This document shows positions 16,395 to 26,187 of a DNA stretch of 44,756 bases, in pieces. The notes below the pieces were generated by a model. That model saw only the letters and a program-made list of their open reading frames with translations. It was not told the origin of the DNA and did not search any database. Source of the DNA: Alteromonas sp. a30 (GTDB lineage Bacteria > Pseudomonadota > Gammaproteobacteria > Enterobacterales > Alteromonadaceae); assembly GCF_026788005.1 (NCBI RefSeq), contig NZ_JABEPE010000025.1, positions 1-44,756 on the forward strand, in the 5' to 3' direction. Every line of letters begins with the position of its first letter. Position 1 is the first letter of the stretch. The position numbers and the translations under genes were made by a program.

Positions 16395-17924
16395 ATGTCA
16401 CTTGCTGTTGTGCACACTCGTGCCAGTGTGGGAATTGAAGCCCCACTGATCACTGTTGAAATTCATCTTGCCAATGGTCTTCCTGCGTTCAATATAGTCG
16501 GTTTGCCAGAAGCATCGGTGCGTGAATCTCGAGACAGAGTAAGAAGCGCGTTAATTAATGCAGGGTTTGAGTTTCCCGCCAAGAAAATCACCGTGAATTT
16601 AGCGCCCGCCGACTTACCCAAAGAAGGTGGGCGTTTCGATTTAGCCATTGCTATTGGCATTATTTCAGCCGCCGGGCAAATTCCCGAAGCCGCGCTACAG
16701 CCCTATGAATTTGTTGGGGAGCTAGCTCTTTCCGGGGAAATTCGGCCTGTGTCAGGTATTTTGCCTTTTGTTTTAGCGGCTAAAAAAGCAAAAAAATCGG
16801 TGATTTTACCCCAAGAAAATGCACCTGAAGCGAGCCTAATCAGTAACGCCACGTTATTACCTTCACATCATTTAATTACGGTTTATCAACACCTCATTCA
16901 GCAAGAGCTACTTGCGCCAGCGAATGCCGCCACTTTACAAGAAAAGTTAGCGCTACCAGAAGACGCTAATCACCTTGATATGAGTGATATTGTTGGTCAA
17001 GGCTTAGCCAAACGCGCGCTGGAAATTGCCGCCGCAGGTGAACATCACATCCTGTTTACAGGGCCGCCCGGAACAGGCAAAACGATGTTGGCGAACCGAT
17101 TACCTAACCTACTACCGGATATGACAGAGCAAGAAGCACTCGAAACCGCCGCTGTTAATTCCATCTCACAGAAAGGCGCGATTACACAACTTTGGAAACA
17201 AAGAAGTTTTCGGGCACCTCATCACACTTGTTCAGCCGTTGCTTTGGTGGGAGGTGGCAGTCATCCGCGTCCGGGAGAAGTGTCGTTGGCAAACCACGGC
17301 GTATTATTTTTAGATGAATTGACGGAGTTTAATCGGCATGTATTGGATGTCTTGCGACAGCCTCTAGAATCGGGGTTTGTCACCATTTCTCGGGCTGCAA
17401 GGCAAGCTACGTTTCCCGCAAAATTTCAGCTGGTGGCTGCCATGAATCCAAGTCCAACCGGTGATGTGGATGATGGAAGAACCAGTTCCGACGTTATTTT
17501 GCGTTATTTGAGTAAAATCTCTGGCCCATTTTTAGATCGAATCGATTTACAAGTCGAAGTGTCGCGTCTTCCTAATGACCAATTTGAAAAAGAGATTCAT
17601 AACAAAGGCGAAAGCAGCGAAGTTATTCGAGAACGCGTGAATGCCGCTCGAGAAAGACAAATGCGTCGGCTAGGTAAAACCAATGCACAAATGACCGGTG
17701 TGGAGATTCGTGAAGCTTGTGTATTAGCGCCTCAAGATCAAGTGTTTCTAAACGCTGCGGTGCTTAAGCTCGGGCTATCTATTCGCAGTTATCATCGTAT
17801 TTTAAAAGTGGCGCGTACCATTGCGGATTTAGCCATGTCGTCACAAATTCAAAGGCAGCATTTAGCTGAAGCGATGAGTTATCGCGCATTGGAACGGTTA
17901 ATTACACGTTTAAGAAATAATTAA
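16395..17924 (+). CDS. comM: Mg-chelatase-like AAA+ ATPase YifB/ComM
   Basis: A 509-aa hexameric helicase-type ATPase that in Vibrio promotes branch migration when transformed DNA is integrated. The N-terminal ChlI-like domain (residues 20-140, VGLPEASVRESRDRVRSAL) is followed by AAA+ with Walker A GPPGTGKT (about 223-230), the block RAPHHTCSAVALVGGGSHPR, and Walker B VLFLDELTEF, then the C-terminal Mg-chelatase domain. Length equals E. coli YifB (506). A good binding site, AAAGGAG, precedes the ATG. Confidence 0.95.
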   Translation: MSLAVVHTRASVGIEAPLITVEIHLANGLPAFNIVGLPEASVRESRDRVRSALINAGFEFPAKKITVNLAPADLPKEGGRFDLAIAIGIISAAGQIPEAALQPYEFVGELALSGEIRPVSGILPFVLAAKKAKKSVILPQENAPEASLISNATLLPSHHLITVYQHLIQQELLAPANAATLQEKLALPEDANHLDMSDIVGQGLAKRALEIAAAGEHHILFTGPPGTGKTMLANRLPNLLPDMTEQEALETAAVNSISQKGAITQLWKQRSFRAPHHTCSAVALVGGGSHPRPGEVSLANHGVLFLDELTEFNRHVLDVLRQPLESGFVTISRAARQATFPAKFQLVAAMNPSPTGDVDDGRTSSDVILRYLSKISGPFLDRIDLQVEVSRLPNDQFEKEIHNKGESSEVIRERVNAARERQMRRLGKTNAQMTGVEIREACVLAPQDQVFLNAAVLKLGLSIRSYHRILKVARTIADLAMSSQIQRQHLAEAMSYRALERLITRLRNN

Positions 17925-17962
17925 TGTGAAGCTTGTCGTCAGTTGAAACGCCATATCTGGGT

Positions 17963-18820
17963 TTACTGCGGATGCATAAAAGCACGGATTGCAGCCTCAT
18001 CTTTGCGTTTTTTCAGGCAAGCAAGGCCAAGCTGATAAGGCTCAATATTAGGAATATCCAACATTTTGATTTTATTGCTAACCACAGAATATTCAACAAC
18101 TACACGAGGCACAATACCAATGCCGCACCCGAGCGCGACCATACTTACTATCGCTTCGTTGCCCGCAACGTTGGCGTATACATTCGGTTTAATACCACGT
18201 GAATTAAACCAATCATTGGTAATGCGTTTTGATGGCCCAGATTCTGGTAAAACCACAGGTGACGTTTGCCAGTTTATTTGTTCCCAATGAGACTCGGGCG
18301 TATTGATGGGGGTAACAAGCACCAAAGGAATTTTATCGATTTCGAAGAAATATAAGGCTTCTGGAAAGTCAGGACGATGAATCGCAATAGCAACATCAGC
18401 CTTTTGCGTTAACACTCGTTGTTCCGCTTCAGCGGGATCGCCCGTAAAGAGCTTTATATCAACTTGAGGGTATTGCGTGGTAAAGCGGTCGAGTAATCCA
18501 GACATATGACTAAAGCTTGCGGTTACTGAGCAAAACAAACTTAGATTGCCATGTAATGCCGTGTTTTGTTCATTGATATTTTGTTGCAGTGTGCGCCATT
18601 CATCTAAAAATTGATCGCAAAAGAGCAGCACTTGTTTGCCAATAGCGGTGAGTTTAACGGAACGATTATCTCGAATGAACAAGGTTGCGCCACATTCTTC
18701 CTCAAGGCGTTGAATGGCGCGGCTTAAGGTTGAAGGGCTAACAAACATTGCTTCTGCGGTGCGGGTAAAGTGCAAAGAATAAGCAAGGTGTTGAAATAAA
18801 CTCAGTGTGCGAATGTCCAT
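17963..18820 (-). CDS. ilvY: LysR-type activator of ilvC, IlvY
   Basis: A 285-aa LysR regulator. The helix-turn-helix is near residues 18-37 (FTRTAEAMFVSPSTLSRAIQ, close to E. coli IlvY FGRSARAMHVSPSTLSRQIQ), and the inducer-binding domain runs from about residue 90. It is transcribed away from ilvC, the conserved arrangement in Gammaproteobacteria. IlvY senses acetolactate/acetohydroxybutyrate and activates ilvC while controlling its own level through shared operators between the genes. Confidence 0.94.
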   Translation of the reverse strand: MDIRTLSLFQHLAYSLHFTRTAEAMFVSPSTLSRAIQRLEEECGATLFIRDNRSVKLTAIGKQVLLFCDQFLDEWRTLQQNINEQNTALHGNLSLFCSVTASFSHMSGLLDRFTTQYPQVDIKLFTGDPAEAEQRVLTQKADVAIAIHRPDFPEALYFFEIDKIPLVLVTPINTPESHWEQINWQTSPVVLPESGPSKRITNDWFNSRGIKPNVYANVAGNEAIVSMVALGCGIGIVPRVVVEYSVVSNKIKMLDIPNIEPYQLGLACLKKRKDEAAIRAFMHPQ

Positions 18821-18867
18821 GATGTGTTTGTTGCCTACTGCCAGTCTGTTTTGGTTTTACAACCGGT

Positions 18868-18894
18868 ATTGCGTAATTTGCAATAAAGTATTGC
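18868..18894. promoter_or_regulatory. Probable IlvY operator
   Basis: Two overlapping inverted repeats share a centre: ATTGC-N7-GCAAT (18868-18884) and GCAAT-AAAGT-ATTGC (18880-18894). They lie between the divergent ilvY and ilvC, where tandem IlvY sites with TTGCAA-type halves are known. Confidence 0.7.
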
Positions 18895-19008
18895 ATATAT
18901 ATCATTTTAAACAATACGAAATTAGCGTTACCTTAAGCCCACTCGGCGGAAATTATCGTACATTACCAGCAGTTAATGACGGCAACACAATTAAACACAG
19001 GTCTAAAA

Positions 19009-20496
19009 ATGGCAAATTATTTCAATACATTGTCGCTACGCGAACAGCTTAAACAATTGGGTCATTGTCGCTTTATGCAAAGAGAAGAATTCGCAAACGG
19101 ATGTGAGTTTCTTAAAGGCAAGAAAATCGTCATTGTCGGTTGTGGTGCTCAAGGTCTGAATCAAGGGCTTAATATGCGCGATTCAGGTTTAGATGTTGCT
19201 TATGCGTTACGGCAAGCCGCTATTGATGAAAAGCGTGAATCTTTCAAACGTGCTAGTGAAAATGGCTTTGAAGTGGGTAACTATGAAACGCTTATTCCGC
19301 AAGCTGATTTGGTCTATAACCTAACCCCAGATAAACAACATTCTAGCGTTGTTGATGCGGTTATGCCGTTAATGAAAGAAGGCGCTACGTTAGGCTACTC
19401 TCATGGTTTTAATATCGTAGAGGAAGGCAAGCAAATTCGTTCCGATATTACGGTGGTAATGTGCGCGCCTAAGTGTCCCGGCACAGAAGTACGAGAAGAA
19501 TATAAACGTGGATTCGGTGTACCCACACTCATTGCGGTTCATCCAGAAAATGATCCGAAAGGTGAAGGGCACGATATAGCAAAGGCGTTAGCGTCGGCAA
19601 CCGGTGGTGATCGTGCTGGCGTTCTTGAATCTTCATTTGTTGCAGAAGTGAAATCCGATTTAATGGGCGAGCAAACCATTTTGTGTGGGATGCAACAAAC
19701 TGCCGCTATTTTAGCCTATGACAAAATGGTCGCAGAAGGTGAAGACCCCGCTTATTCCGCAGCCATTGTTCAATATGGCTTAGAAGCCGTTACCGAAGCC
19801 CTGAAAATTGGTGGCGTAACCAATATGTTGGACCGCTTGTCAAACCCAGATAAATTAAAAGTCATGGCGCTATCGGAAGAGATCGAAGGGTTGTTACGCC
19901 CGTTATTCGAAAAACATTTTGACGACATCATTAAAGGCGAGTTCTCTAAAACCATGATGCAAGATTGGGCCAATGATGACGCCAACTTATTAAGGTGGCG
20001 TGCAGAAACTCAAGATACTGGTTTTGAAAACGCACCTGTTTACGATGGCAAAATTGATGAGCAAACCTTCTTCGACAAAGGCTTATTCATCATCGCCATG
20101 ATTAAAACTGGTGTGGAAGTGGCTTTTGAAGTCATGGTTGAAGGTGGCGTTCTGCCGGAGTCTGCTTACTATGAGTCGTTGCATGAAACCCCGCTTATCG
20201 CTAACACGATTGCTCGTAAACGTTTGTACGAAATGAACGTGGTGATTTCTGATACCGCCGAATACGGTAACTACTTATTTGCTAATCAAGCGGTGCCTAT
20301 TTTGCGTGAGAAGCTCATACCAACATTGGATAAAGCTCTTGTTGGCGTTGGTTTGGAAGTAACAAGCACGAGTGTGGATAATCAAGCGTTGGTGGCCGCG
20401 AACGCGAAGCTGCGTCAGCATCCAGTAGAAACCGTGGGCGCGGAACTTCGAGGTTACATGAAAGACATGAAAGCGATTGTTGAGAGTAGCCAATAA
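19009..20496 (+). CDS. ilvC: Ketol-acid reductoisomerase (class II, long form)
   Basis: This enzyme catalyses the second common step of valine and isoleucine synthesis: NADPH- and Mg-dependent isomeroreduction of acetolactate or acetohydroxybutyrate. I start at [20 protein letters not shown], which matches the E. coli N-terminus; an upstream in-frame ATG at 18976 is not needed. Rossmann motif [11 protein letters not shown] near residue 45. There are two copies of the knotted C-terminal domain, as expected for the long form (495 aa here, 491 in E. coli). It is followed by a good terminator. Confidence 0.97.
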   Translation: MANYFNTLSLREQLKQLGHCRFMQREEFANGCEFLKGKKIVIVGCGAQGLNQGLNMRDSGLDVAYALRQAAIDEKRESFKRASENGFEVGNYETLIPQADLVYNLTPDKQHSSVVDAVMPLMKEGATLGYSHGFNIVEEGKQIRSDITVVMCAPKCPGTEVREEYKRGFGVPTLIAVHPENDPKGEGHDIAKALASATGGDRAGVLESSFVAEVKSDLMGEQTILCGMQQTAAILAYDKMVAEGEDPAYSAAIVQYGLEAVTEALKIGGVTNMLDRLSNPDKLKVMALSEEIEGLLRPLFEKHFDDIIKGEFSKTMMQDWANDDANLLRWRAETQDTGFENAPVYDGKIDEQTFFDKGLFIIAMIKTGVEVAFEVMVEGGVLPESAYYESLHETPLIANTIARKRLYEMNVVISDTAEYGNYLFANQAVPILREKLIPTLDKALVGVGLEVTSTSVDNQALVAANAKLRQHPVETVGAELRGYMKDMKAIVESSQ

Positions 20497-20561
20497 TCAA
20501 GTGATATTTACTTTTCCCAAAGAGGCAGTTTCTGTCGTTAAGTGCTGGCCGAGCACTTTTG

Positions 20562-20590
20562 GCCCTACCCATTTTGGGTAGGGCGTTTTT
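20562..20590 (+). terminator. ilvC terminator
   Basis: A 9-bp G+C-rich stem, GCCCTACCC / GGGTAGGGC, followed by GTTTTT. Confidence 0.88.
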
Positions 20591-20630
20591 ATTTCTGAGG
20601 GATGGTTTCTAGTTCAATCGTTTAGATGAC

Positions 20631-21506
20631 TCACGCAACAGACATCGCCAGCGCTAATGCGCCTAAAATGCCTGAACGCTCTCCTAATGTTGGAGGGACA
20701 ATAATCTCGCTTAACTTGCTATCCATTGCTAAGTAGTGATTTAAGCTGCTCTCTGTTTCTTGGGTAATGCTTTCTAATAACCCGGGTTTCGCCATTACAC
20801 CACCGCCTAAAATCAATCGCTCAGGGCTAAAACTTACCAACAGATTATGACAAAACTTGGCTAATACCTTAGATTGTATCGCCCATGCTGGGTGATTGTC
20901 CGATAACTCTTGAGCTGGAACTCCCCAAATTGCCTTCATGGCTGCACCGGAAGCTAGACCTTCAACACAACTGCCGTGATAAGGGCAAACACCTTGTATT
21001 TCTTGAATATCACCTATCAAAATATGGCCCATTTCTGGGTGTAAAATTCCTTGTAATGGTTTGCCATTGATAAGCACACCAGCACCTACGCCTGTACCAA
21101 CAGTTACGTAAATACTAACGTTAGTATTCATACTGGCGCCCCATAAATACTCAGCACGAGCGGCGGCGTTCACGTCTGTGTCGATTGCAACATTACAATT
21201 GAGCGCTTCGGCTAAGGTGCGCATTAGTGGTGCGTTTTTCCAACCGGGTTTTGGCGTGGTGGTTAAATTGCCGTAAGTGGGCGATGTGGGATTTAAATCC
21301 ACAGGACCAAAAGTCGCCAATCCTAATTCAGAAAATGCTAAACCGGCTTCACGTTGTTGCTGAAAAAACGCGATGCATTGCCCCAATGTTTCTTCTGGTG
21401 ATGTGGTGGCGATGCGGGCTTCTGCCACTATGTTTTTTTGTCGATCAAACAACGCACAGTTGAATTTGGTGCCGCCTGCTTCTATCGCAGCGAATAAATC
21501 AGACAT
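20631..21506 (-). CDS. ROK-family fructokinase
   Basis: A 291-aa sugar kinase of the ROK family that most likely turns fructose into fructose-6-phosphate. The phosphate motif AIEAGGTKFNCA opens the protein, then TFGPVDL, the catalytic VAIDTDVNAAARAE, VTVGTGVGAGV, and the zinc-site block HPEMGHIL with GVCPYHGSCVEGLASG typical of bacterial fructokinases such as the YdhR/GmuE type. AGAGG precedes the ATG. It sits last in the gene order receptor-symporter-kinase; amylosucrase upstream would release the fructose it uses. Confidence 0.88.
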   Translation of the reverse strand: MSDLFAAIEAGGTKFNCALFDRQKNIVAEARIATTSPEETLGQCIAFFQQQREAGLAFSELGLATFGPVDLNPTSPTYGNLTTTPKPGWKNAPLMRTLAEALNCNVAIDTDVNAAARAEYLWGASMNTNVSIYVTVGTGVGAGVLINGKPLQGILHPEMGHILIGDIQEIQGVCPYHGSCVEGLASGAAMKAIWGVPAQELSDNHPAWAIQSKVLAKFCHNLLVSFSPERLILGGGVMAKPGLLESITQETESSLNHYLAMDSKLSEIIVPPTLGERSGILGALALAMSVA

Positions 21507-21592
21507 AAATACCTCTTAGTGATGTGCGCTTAAGATAAAGTGCTTAGTCACGCTGTTTGTTTGGAGTAACTAAAACGGTGTTTAACGGTCAG

Positions 21593-21695
21593 TCACCTAC
21601 AGAGATTTATCGCAAGCTCGCCGTGGATACTTTCATCTAAGCTCCTCAGACGATTCCTTGCGGCTGAGGGGTTACGCTTAACTCTCTGTAAGTGA
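21593..21695 (-). repeat. Dispersed hairpin repeat, copy C
   Basis: A diverged copy of the element at 1-247 (ATTTATCGCAAGCTCGCC, TTGCGGCTGAGGGGTT). It is bounded by TCACCTACAGAG (21593-21604) and CTCTGTAAGTGA (21684-21695), an inverted pair with one mismatch. It sits between the kinase and symporter genes. Confidence 0.8.
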
Positions 21696-21716
21696 ACGAT
21701 AATTTGGAACAGGTCT

Positions 21717-23297
21717 TTAGGCATAAGCCACCACCAACCATGTGGTGACAGCAAGCAAAATCACAGATAACACAAGGTAGTTCTTCCACCACGGCAATTT
21801 AAATTCAGCATCAATATCTTGCTGAAATTGCGCTTTGCTCCACATGTATTTTTGCTGCTCTTCGCTAGCACTATTTGGCTGAAGCACGCTGATAAAAATG
21901 CTGACGCTACAGGCAATCACAAACAAAAGCGCAGCAATATGTAAAAAATGAATGTTCAGCAAACCGATGGATTGGCTAACGAGTAAAGCGATGGAAATGA
22001 CAAGCGATACCATGAAGCTAATAAAAGCGGCGTTTGCGGTGATGCCTTTCCACAACACGCCGAGTAGGAAAACAGCGACCACAGGCGGGGCAATGTAAGC
22101 CAAAACAGTTTGTAAGTATTTAAATAAAGAGCCGAATTGCTCGATGAAAGGTGCCCACGCTGCTGCGGCGAGCATGAAGCAGAACGCGGTAATACGACCT
22201 GTTTTCATTAATTGTTCAGACGTTAAGTTAGGCTTGGCTTTTTTGATGAAATCCATGGTCACAAGCGTGGAAGCGGAATGCAATGTTGAGTCGATACTGG
22301 ACATTAGCGCCGCCAAAATACCTGCTACTACTAAGCCTTTTAAGCCAACCGGTAATAAATCGAAAATGAGTGTGGGATAAACCATGTCAGGGTTTTCTAA
22401 ATCGGGATACAACAAGCGCGCCATGGTGCCGGGGAATACCATAATAAACAGTACGGGCAATTTTAACGCAGCGGCAAGGAGCAAGCCCCAGCGACCATGT
22501 TGATTGTTCTTAGCACTGAGTACCCGTTGCACCATGAATTGGTTGGTACACCAAAAGTAAAAGCCGAGAAGTGGCACACCAAACAGCAATCCTGTCCACG
22601 GCATGGCAGCATCATCGCTAGGGCGAATTAGGCTCATGGCTTCAGGCGGTGTAACTGCCATCACATTGTCCCAGCCTCCTACTTTTTCGTACGCAGCAAA
22701 GGTGACGGCGATAGCGCCGGTTAAAATCAAGACGGTTTGCATGGCATCGGTATAAATAACGGCTTTTAAACCACCTACAACCGTGTATAGACCAGCAGCT
22801 AACGACAACAATGCAATGATTAGCCAAAGCTCGTATTCGGGGAAAATCAACTTAAGTAACAAGCCGCCAGCGAATAAAGATGCGGCGGTATCAATTAGAA
22901 TGTTACCGACTAGGGTCACGCCGGAAAAATAGAATCGAGAGCGCGCATCGAAGCGTCGCTCTAGGTATTCAGGCATGGTGTACACTTTGCTGTTTAAATA
23001 AACGGGCAACAAGAAAATGGCGAAAAACACCAAAATGACTGAGGCCATCCATTCGTAGTTAAAAACGGAAATACCCGTGGCGTAAGCATCGCCGGAGAGA
23101 CCGATGAGTGTCGTGCTGGAAATATTCGAAGCAAAGAGTGAAATGCCCACAAAAGGCCAAATCATACTCCGACCAGCAAGAAAGTAGTCCTGTGCGTTTT
23201 GGTGATCAGAACCCACTCTTATCCCAACGTACATAACTACAAGAAAATACATGCCAATAAAAGCAAGATCGATCTGACTGAGACTGAAATCCACCAT
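21717..23297 (-). CDS. Sodium:solute symporter (SSS/SLC5), sugar-type
   Basis: An inner-membrane LeuT-fold symporter of 526 aa with about 14 helices. Motifs include DYFLAGRSMIWPFVGISLFASNISS and FYFWCTNQFMVQRVL typical of the SGLT/sugar branch, and a Na2-site-like region MSSIDSTLHSASTLVTMDF. In this locus it probably carries sucrose (or glucose/fructose) with Na+ from the periplasm into the cell. The minus-strand order with the receptor upstream and the kinase downstream suggests one regulon. Hairpin repeats interrupt both intergenic gaps. Confidence 0.87.
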   Translation of the reverse strand: MVDFSLSQIDLAFIGMYFLVVMYVGIRVGSDHQNAQDYFLAGRSMIWPFVGISLFASNISSTTLIGLSGDAYATGISVFNYEWMASVILVFFAIFLLPVYLNSKVYTMPEYLERRFDARSRFYFSGVTLVGNILIDTAASLFAGGLLLKLIFPEYELWLIIALLSLAAGLYTVVGGLKAVIYTDAMQTVLILTGAIAVTFAAYEKVGGWDNVMAVTPPEAMSLIRPSDDAAMPWTGLLFGVPLLGFYFWCTNQFMVQRVLSAKNNQHGRWGLLLAAALKLPVLFIMVFPGTMARLLYPDLENPDMVYPTLIFDLLPVGLKGLVVAGILAALMSSIDSTLHSASTLVTMDFIKKAKPNLTSEQLMKTGRITAFCFMLAAAAWAPFIEQFGSLFKYLQTVLAYIAPPVVAVFLLGVLWKGITANAAFISFMVSLVISIALLVSQSIGLLNIHFLHIAALLFVIACSVSIFISVLQPNSASEEQQKYMWSKAQFQQDIDAEFKLPWWKNYLVLSVILLAVTTWLVVAYA

Positions 23298-23341
23298 GTG
23301 CTACTCGTTATTCGTTGTTATCGTTTGTTGTTCCAAATTAT

Positions 23342-23414
23342 CAATCACCTACAGAACGTTAAGCGTAAACCCTCAGCCGCAGGGAAGCGGCTATGGAGTT
23401 TCTGTAGGTGATTG
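23342..23414 (+). repeat. Dispersed hairpin repeat, copy D
   Basis: A short copy in opposite orientation. The ends CAATCACCTACAGAA (23342-23356) and TTCTGTAGGTGATTG (23400-23414) are a perfect 15-bp inverted repeat around the AGCCGC / GCGGCT core hairpin. It lacks the left arm present in copies A-C and sits between the symporter and receptor genes. Confidence 0.85.
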
Positions 23415-23432
23415 AAATTGATACACCGCTAC

Positions 23433-25946
23433 TTAGAAGGTGTACTTGATACTCACATTGGTCGTACGTCCGTTTAAAGGACGCGCACGAATAATGTCGC
23501 CAATGTTGGCTGAACCTTCCTCTGATTCCGTGATTACAAATTCATCGGTTACATTGTTCACGTTAATGGATGCCGAGAAATCATCGGTGATAAACCATGT
23601 GGCGAATAAATTAGTGATGACATACGCATCTTGTTGCAAATCGTTGTTATCTTGAACGTAGAAGTCGTCGGAGCCTTGGAAAGTGGCACCAATCAGAAAA
23701 TCATCGTGTTCATATTGTGGCGTGATGGTGTAAATGTAATCTGCTTGACGGCGCGGCGTGTTGCCTACCAACGCAGGATTGAATTTGTCGTCGCTAATTT
23801 CAGCATCGGTCCACGTTAAGTTACCGGAGACCGAAAATCCTGCGCCAAATTCATAGCGTCCTTCAAGTTCGATACCCGTTGCTTCATACTCTCGGATAAA
23901 CGTAAGGCCACTAGTGACTTCTGCTTGAGTATCTTCAGTTACTGTGTCGAATAAGGTAGCGTTGAGCTGATAGTCGCTAGTGCCAATTTTAATCCCCATT
24001 TCAAATTGTTCAGTTTCATCAAAGCCAGAAGTGGTGCTAGTTAAGCTGCCATCTGTGTTGAGTGTACCGGCAATTTGCAGTAAGCGGTCAGCAATGGCGC
24101 GTCCACCTTCGCTGTAACGCGCAAAAAAGGTAACGCTATTAGAATATAAGTATGAACCGCCCAACGAGAAGGCGTTATTGTCGGCTTCATAATTGACGAT
24201 TTGGCTGCTCGCACCTGCGCGGTTGAGGTTAATAACACCGCCACCAAAACCAAACCCGTTAACCGATGAGGCGTCTTCGGTATTGCCATCAATAATGCCG
24301 TTTCCGTTTACATCGAAATCGGTATTACCCCCGCAACAGCTGCTAATTAATTCGCCATCGGCGTCCACGGTATCGCGACGCGCACTGATGTCGAACAACC
24401 ACTTGTCACCCACTTCAAAGCCAATGTTGATATAAGGTGCAGTGGTGGTGTATTGCAGATCCCAATCCCACGATAAGAAGCTCGGTGTCCACAAACCGTT
24501 GTTGACTAACGCAGCGCCGTTGGCGTCGGTAATGTGTAAGTATTGAGAGTCGCTACCATCAACGGTTTGCACGAAGCTTTGCCAGCTATTCCAACTGGTG
24601 TCGATGTCTTGTCTGGAATAGTAGTAACCAAGGGTAACGGAAACGCCATTGTTGAATTCTTTTTTAATGTTGAGGTCGTTAATGGTGTTGCCTAAATCTT
24701 CAAATTCGGTATCGAAGAGCAGGTTAACAAAAGCTAGCCCATCATATTGTTCTCCTGCGCTCGAGCCATTGGCAAGACTAACGTTGGTACTTGAACAGTC
24801 AAACGTATTACCCTCACCATCGCGCGCGGCGGCGCAAATAGCGGCTGCCATACTACTCGCGCTCTGTGGGCCATAGTCACCAAATGTATCGGTGAACGGA
24901 GCGATAAAACCACCGTCGATGTCGCTATTTCTAAATTTGTTAACCAAGGTAATGCTGTTGGTCAGTTCCAAATTGGCTTCGAAGCCGAATGACGTTACGT
25001 TAGATTCAATGCCGTCAGTAAGATCGCGATTACGCGGGTTTCCGTAAGCATCAAAGCTGGAAATGTTCGAGGTAAAGGCTGAGTGCAACGTTTGATCACT
25101 CGCATCAAAGTTAGGTAAGGCATCGTAATCACCGTTACTTTTAACTAACACTGGTGCGGGCAAATAGGTAGTGGCGTTGTCATCTAAATGTTTGAAGTGA
25201 AAGCGAAGAAAACCGTTGTCTAATTCGCGAGTCAGGTTAAACCTTACCTGTCCGCCGCTATCGCCATTAAAGCCGGTTTCACGAGGACCTTCGCCGTGCC
25301 TTGAATGGCCTGCAATATGAAAATAGGTGTTGTTATTAATTTCGCCACCGTAAGCAAAGTCAACGCGGAATTCATCGTATCCCACACCAAATGAGGTGCC
25401 AATCGCACCGCCTTCTGTTTGTCCTGTGGCACTGATTAAGTTGATCACACCACCGGGAGAGTTGCTGGCAAAGGTAGAGGCTGAGCCGCCGCGCACCGAT
25501 TCAACCAAAGCAACGGACCAATCATAGCGTAAGAAGTTGTCGGTATTACCAAAGTTAATGTCGCCAAATTCGAGAACCGGTAAGCCATCTTCGTGAATTT
25601 GCATAAACTTAGAGCCACCCGTCGCTAGTGGAATACCGCGAATGGTTAGGTTAGCGTTACCGCCGCCACCAGAAGACTCTGCTCGAATGCCGGGCAGGGC
25701 TCTGAATACCTCTGCTGTTGATCGAGGTGCGAGTTTCAAAATATCTTCATCATTAAAAGAGCTTACCGATACACTGGCTTCTTGCAGTGTGGCTCCGGCA
25801 GGGGAGGCGGTAACAACAATTTGTTCATATTTTGCTTTTTCAGTGGATTGTTCGGTTTCCTGAGCTAAGGTCAAAGGGCTCAAGATGGTACCAAAAGTAA
25901 GTGATAACGCGGTGGCGATGGTTGTAGGGTTAAGTTGCGCTTTCAT
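23433..25946 (-). CDS. TonB-dependent receptor, probable sucrose/oligosaccharide uptake
   Basis: An outer-membrane receptor of about 837 aa. I start at MKAQLNPTTIATALS (25946), behind TTGGAG, giving a normal signal peptide cut at LTLAQ. The plug follows (QIVVTASPAGATLQEASVSV, VFRALPGIRAESSGGG, LTIRGIPL, GGSASTFASNSPGGVINL) and a large barrel ending SIKYTF. The VTASP TonB-box-like stretch is near the mature N-terminus. It heads the minus-strand order receptor-symporter-fructokinase and faces a divergent amylosucrase, so the substrate is likely sucrose. The first 15 codons of the longer frame (to 25991) are probably untranslated. Confidence 0.85.
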   Translation of the reverse strand: MKAQLNPTTIATALSLTFGTILSPLTLAQETEQSTEKAKYEQIVVTASPAGATLQEASVSVSSFNDEDILKLAPRSTAEVFRALPGIRAESSGGGGNANLTIRGIPLATGGSKFMQIHEDGLPVLEFGDINFGNTDNFLRYDWSVALVESVRGGSASTFASNSPGGVINLISATGQTEGGAIGTSFGVGYDEFRVDFAYGGEINNNTYFHIAGHSRHGEGPRETGFNGDSGGQVRFNLTRELDNGFLRFHFKHLDDNATTYLPAPVLVKSNGDYDALPNFDASDQTLHSAFTSNISSFDAYGNPRNRDLTDGIESNVTSFGFEANLELTNSITLVNKFRNSDIDGGFIAPFTDTFGDYGPQSASSMAAAICAAARDGEGNTFDCSSTNVSLANGSSAGEQYDGLAFVNLLFDTEFEDLGNTINDLNIKKEFNNGVSVTLGYYYSRQDIDTSWNSWQSFVQTVDGSDSQYLHITDANGAALVNNGLWTPSFLSWDWDLQYTTTAPYINIGFEVGDKWLFDISARRDTVDADGELISSCCGGNTDFDVNGNGIIDGNTEDASSVNGFGFGGGVINLNRAGASSQIVNYEADNNAFSLGGSYLYSNSVTFFARYSEGGRAIADRLLQIAGTLNTDGSLTSTTSGFDETEQFEMGIKIGTSDYQLNATLFDTVTEDTQAEVTSGLTFIREYEATGIELEGRYEFGAGFSVSGNLTWTDAEISDDKFNPALVGNTPRRQADYIYTITPQYEHDDFLIGATFQGSDDFYVQDNNDLQQDAYVITNLFATWFITDDFSASINVNNVTDEFVITESEEGSANIGDIIRARPLNGRTTNVSIKYTF

Positions 25947-26187
25947 CGAAAACTCCAAGCGTGAATGTAAACAGTGCTTTATCAAGAACATCTAAATGTT
26001 CAGTAATATTTTTTAATCATTTATGTTTAGTTCAACATGCACTAGTTAACAAATCGGTTGATCTAAAAACTTAAACGATTAAGATTAAAGTTAACAAACT
26101 TAATTTCTCTTGTAAAATATTTGTTAAGTGATCGATTTTTTTAATGACGATGGTGCTGCTGATTATGACCTTGAGAAGTGTTAGAAA
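25947..26187. promoter_or_regulatory. Divergent promoter region of the sucrose locus
   Basis: This is an AT-rich 241-bp gap between the receptor and amylosucrase genes. It holds a candidate LacI-family operator at 26070-26083 (CTTAAACGATTAAG, a near-palindrome with central CG). Both divergent genes could be controlled from it. No promoter boxes could be assigned with confidence. Confidence 0.4.

Noticed and set aside
18976-19008. Longer N-terminus for IlvC
   Set aside because: The start at 19009 gives the N-terminus conserved in IlvC; the 11 extra codons have no match.
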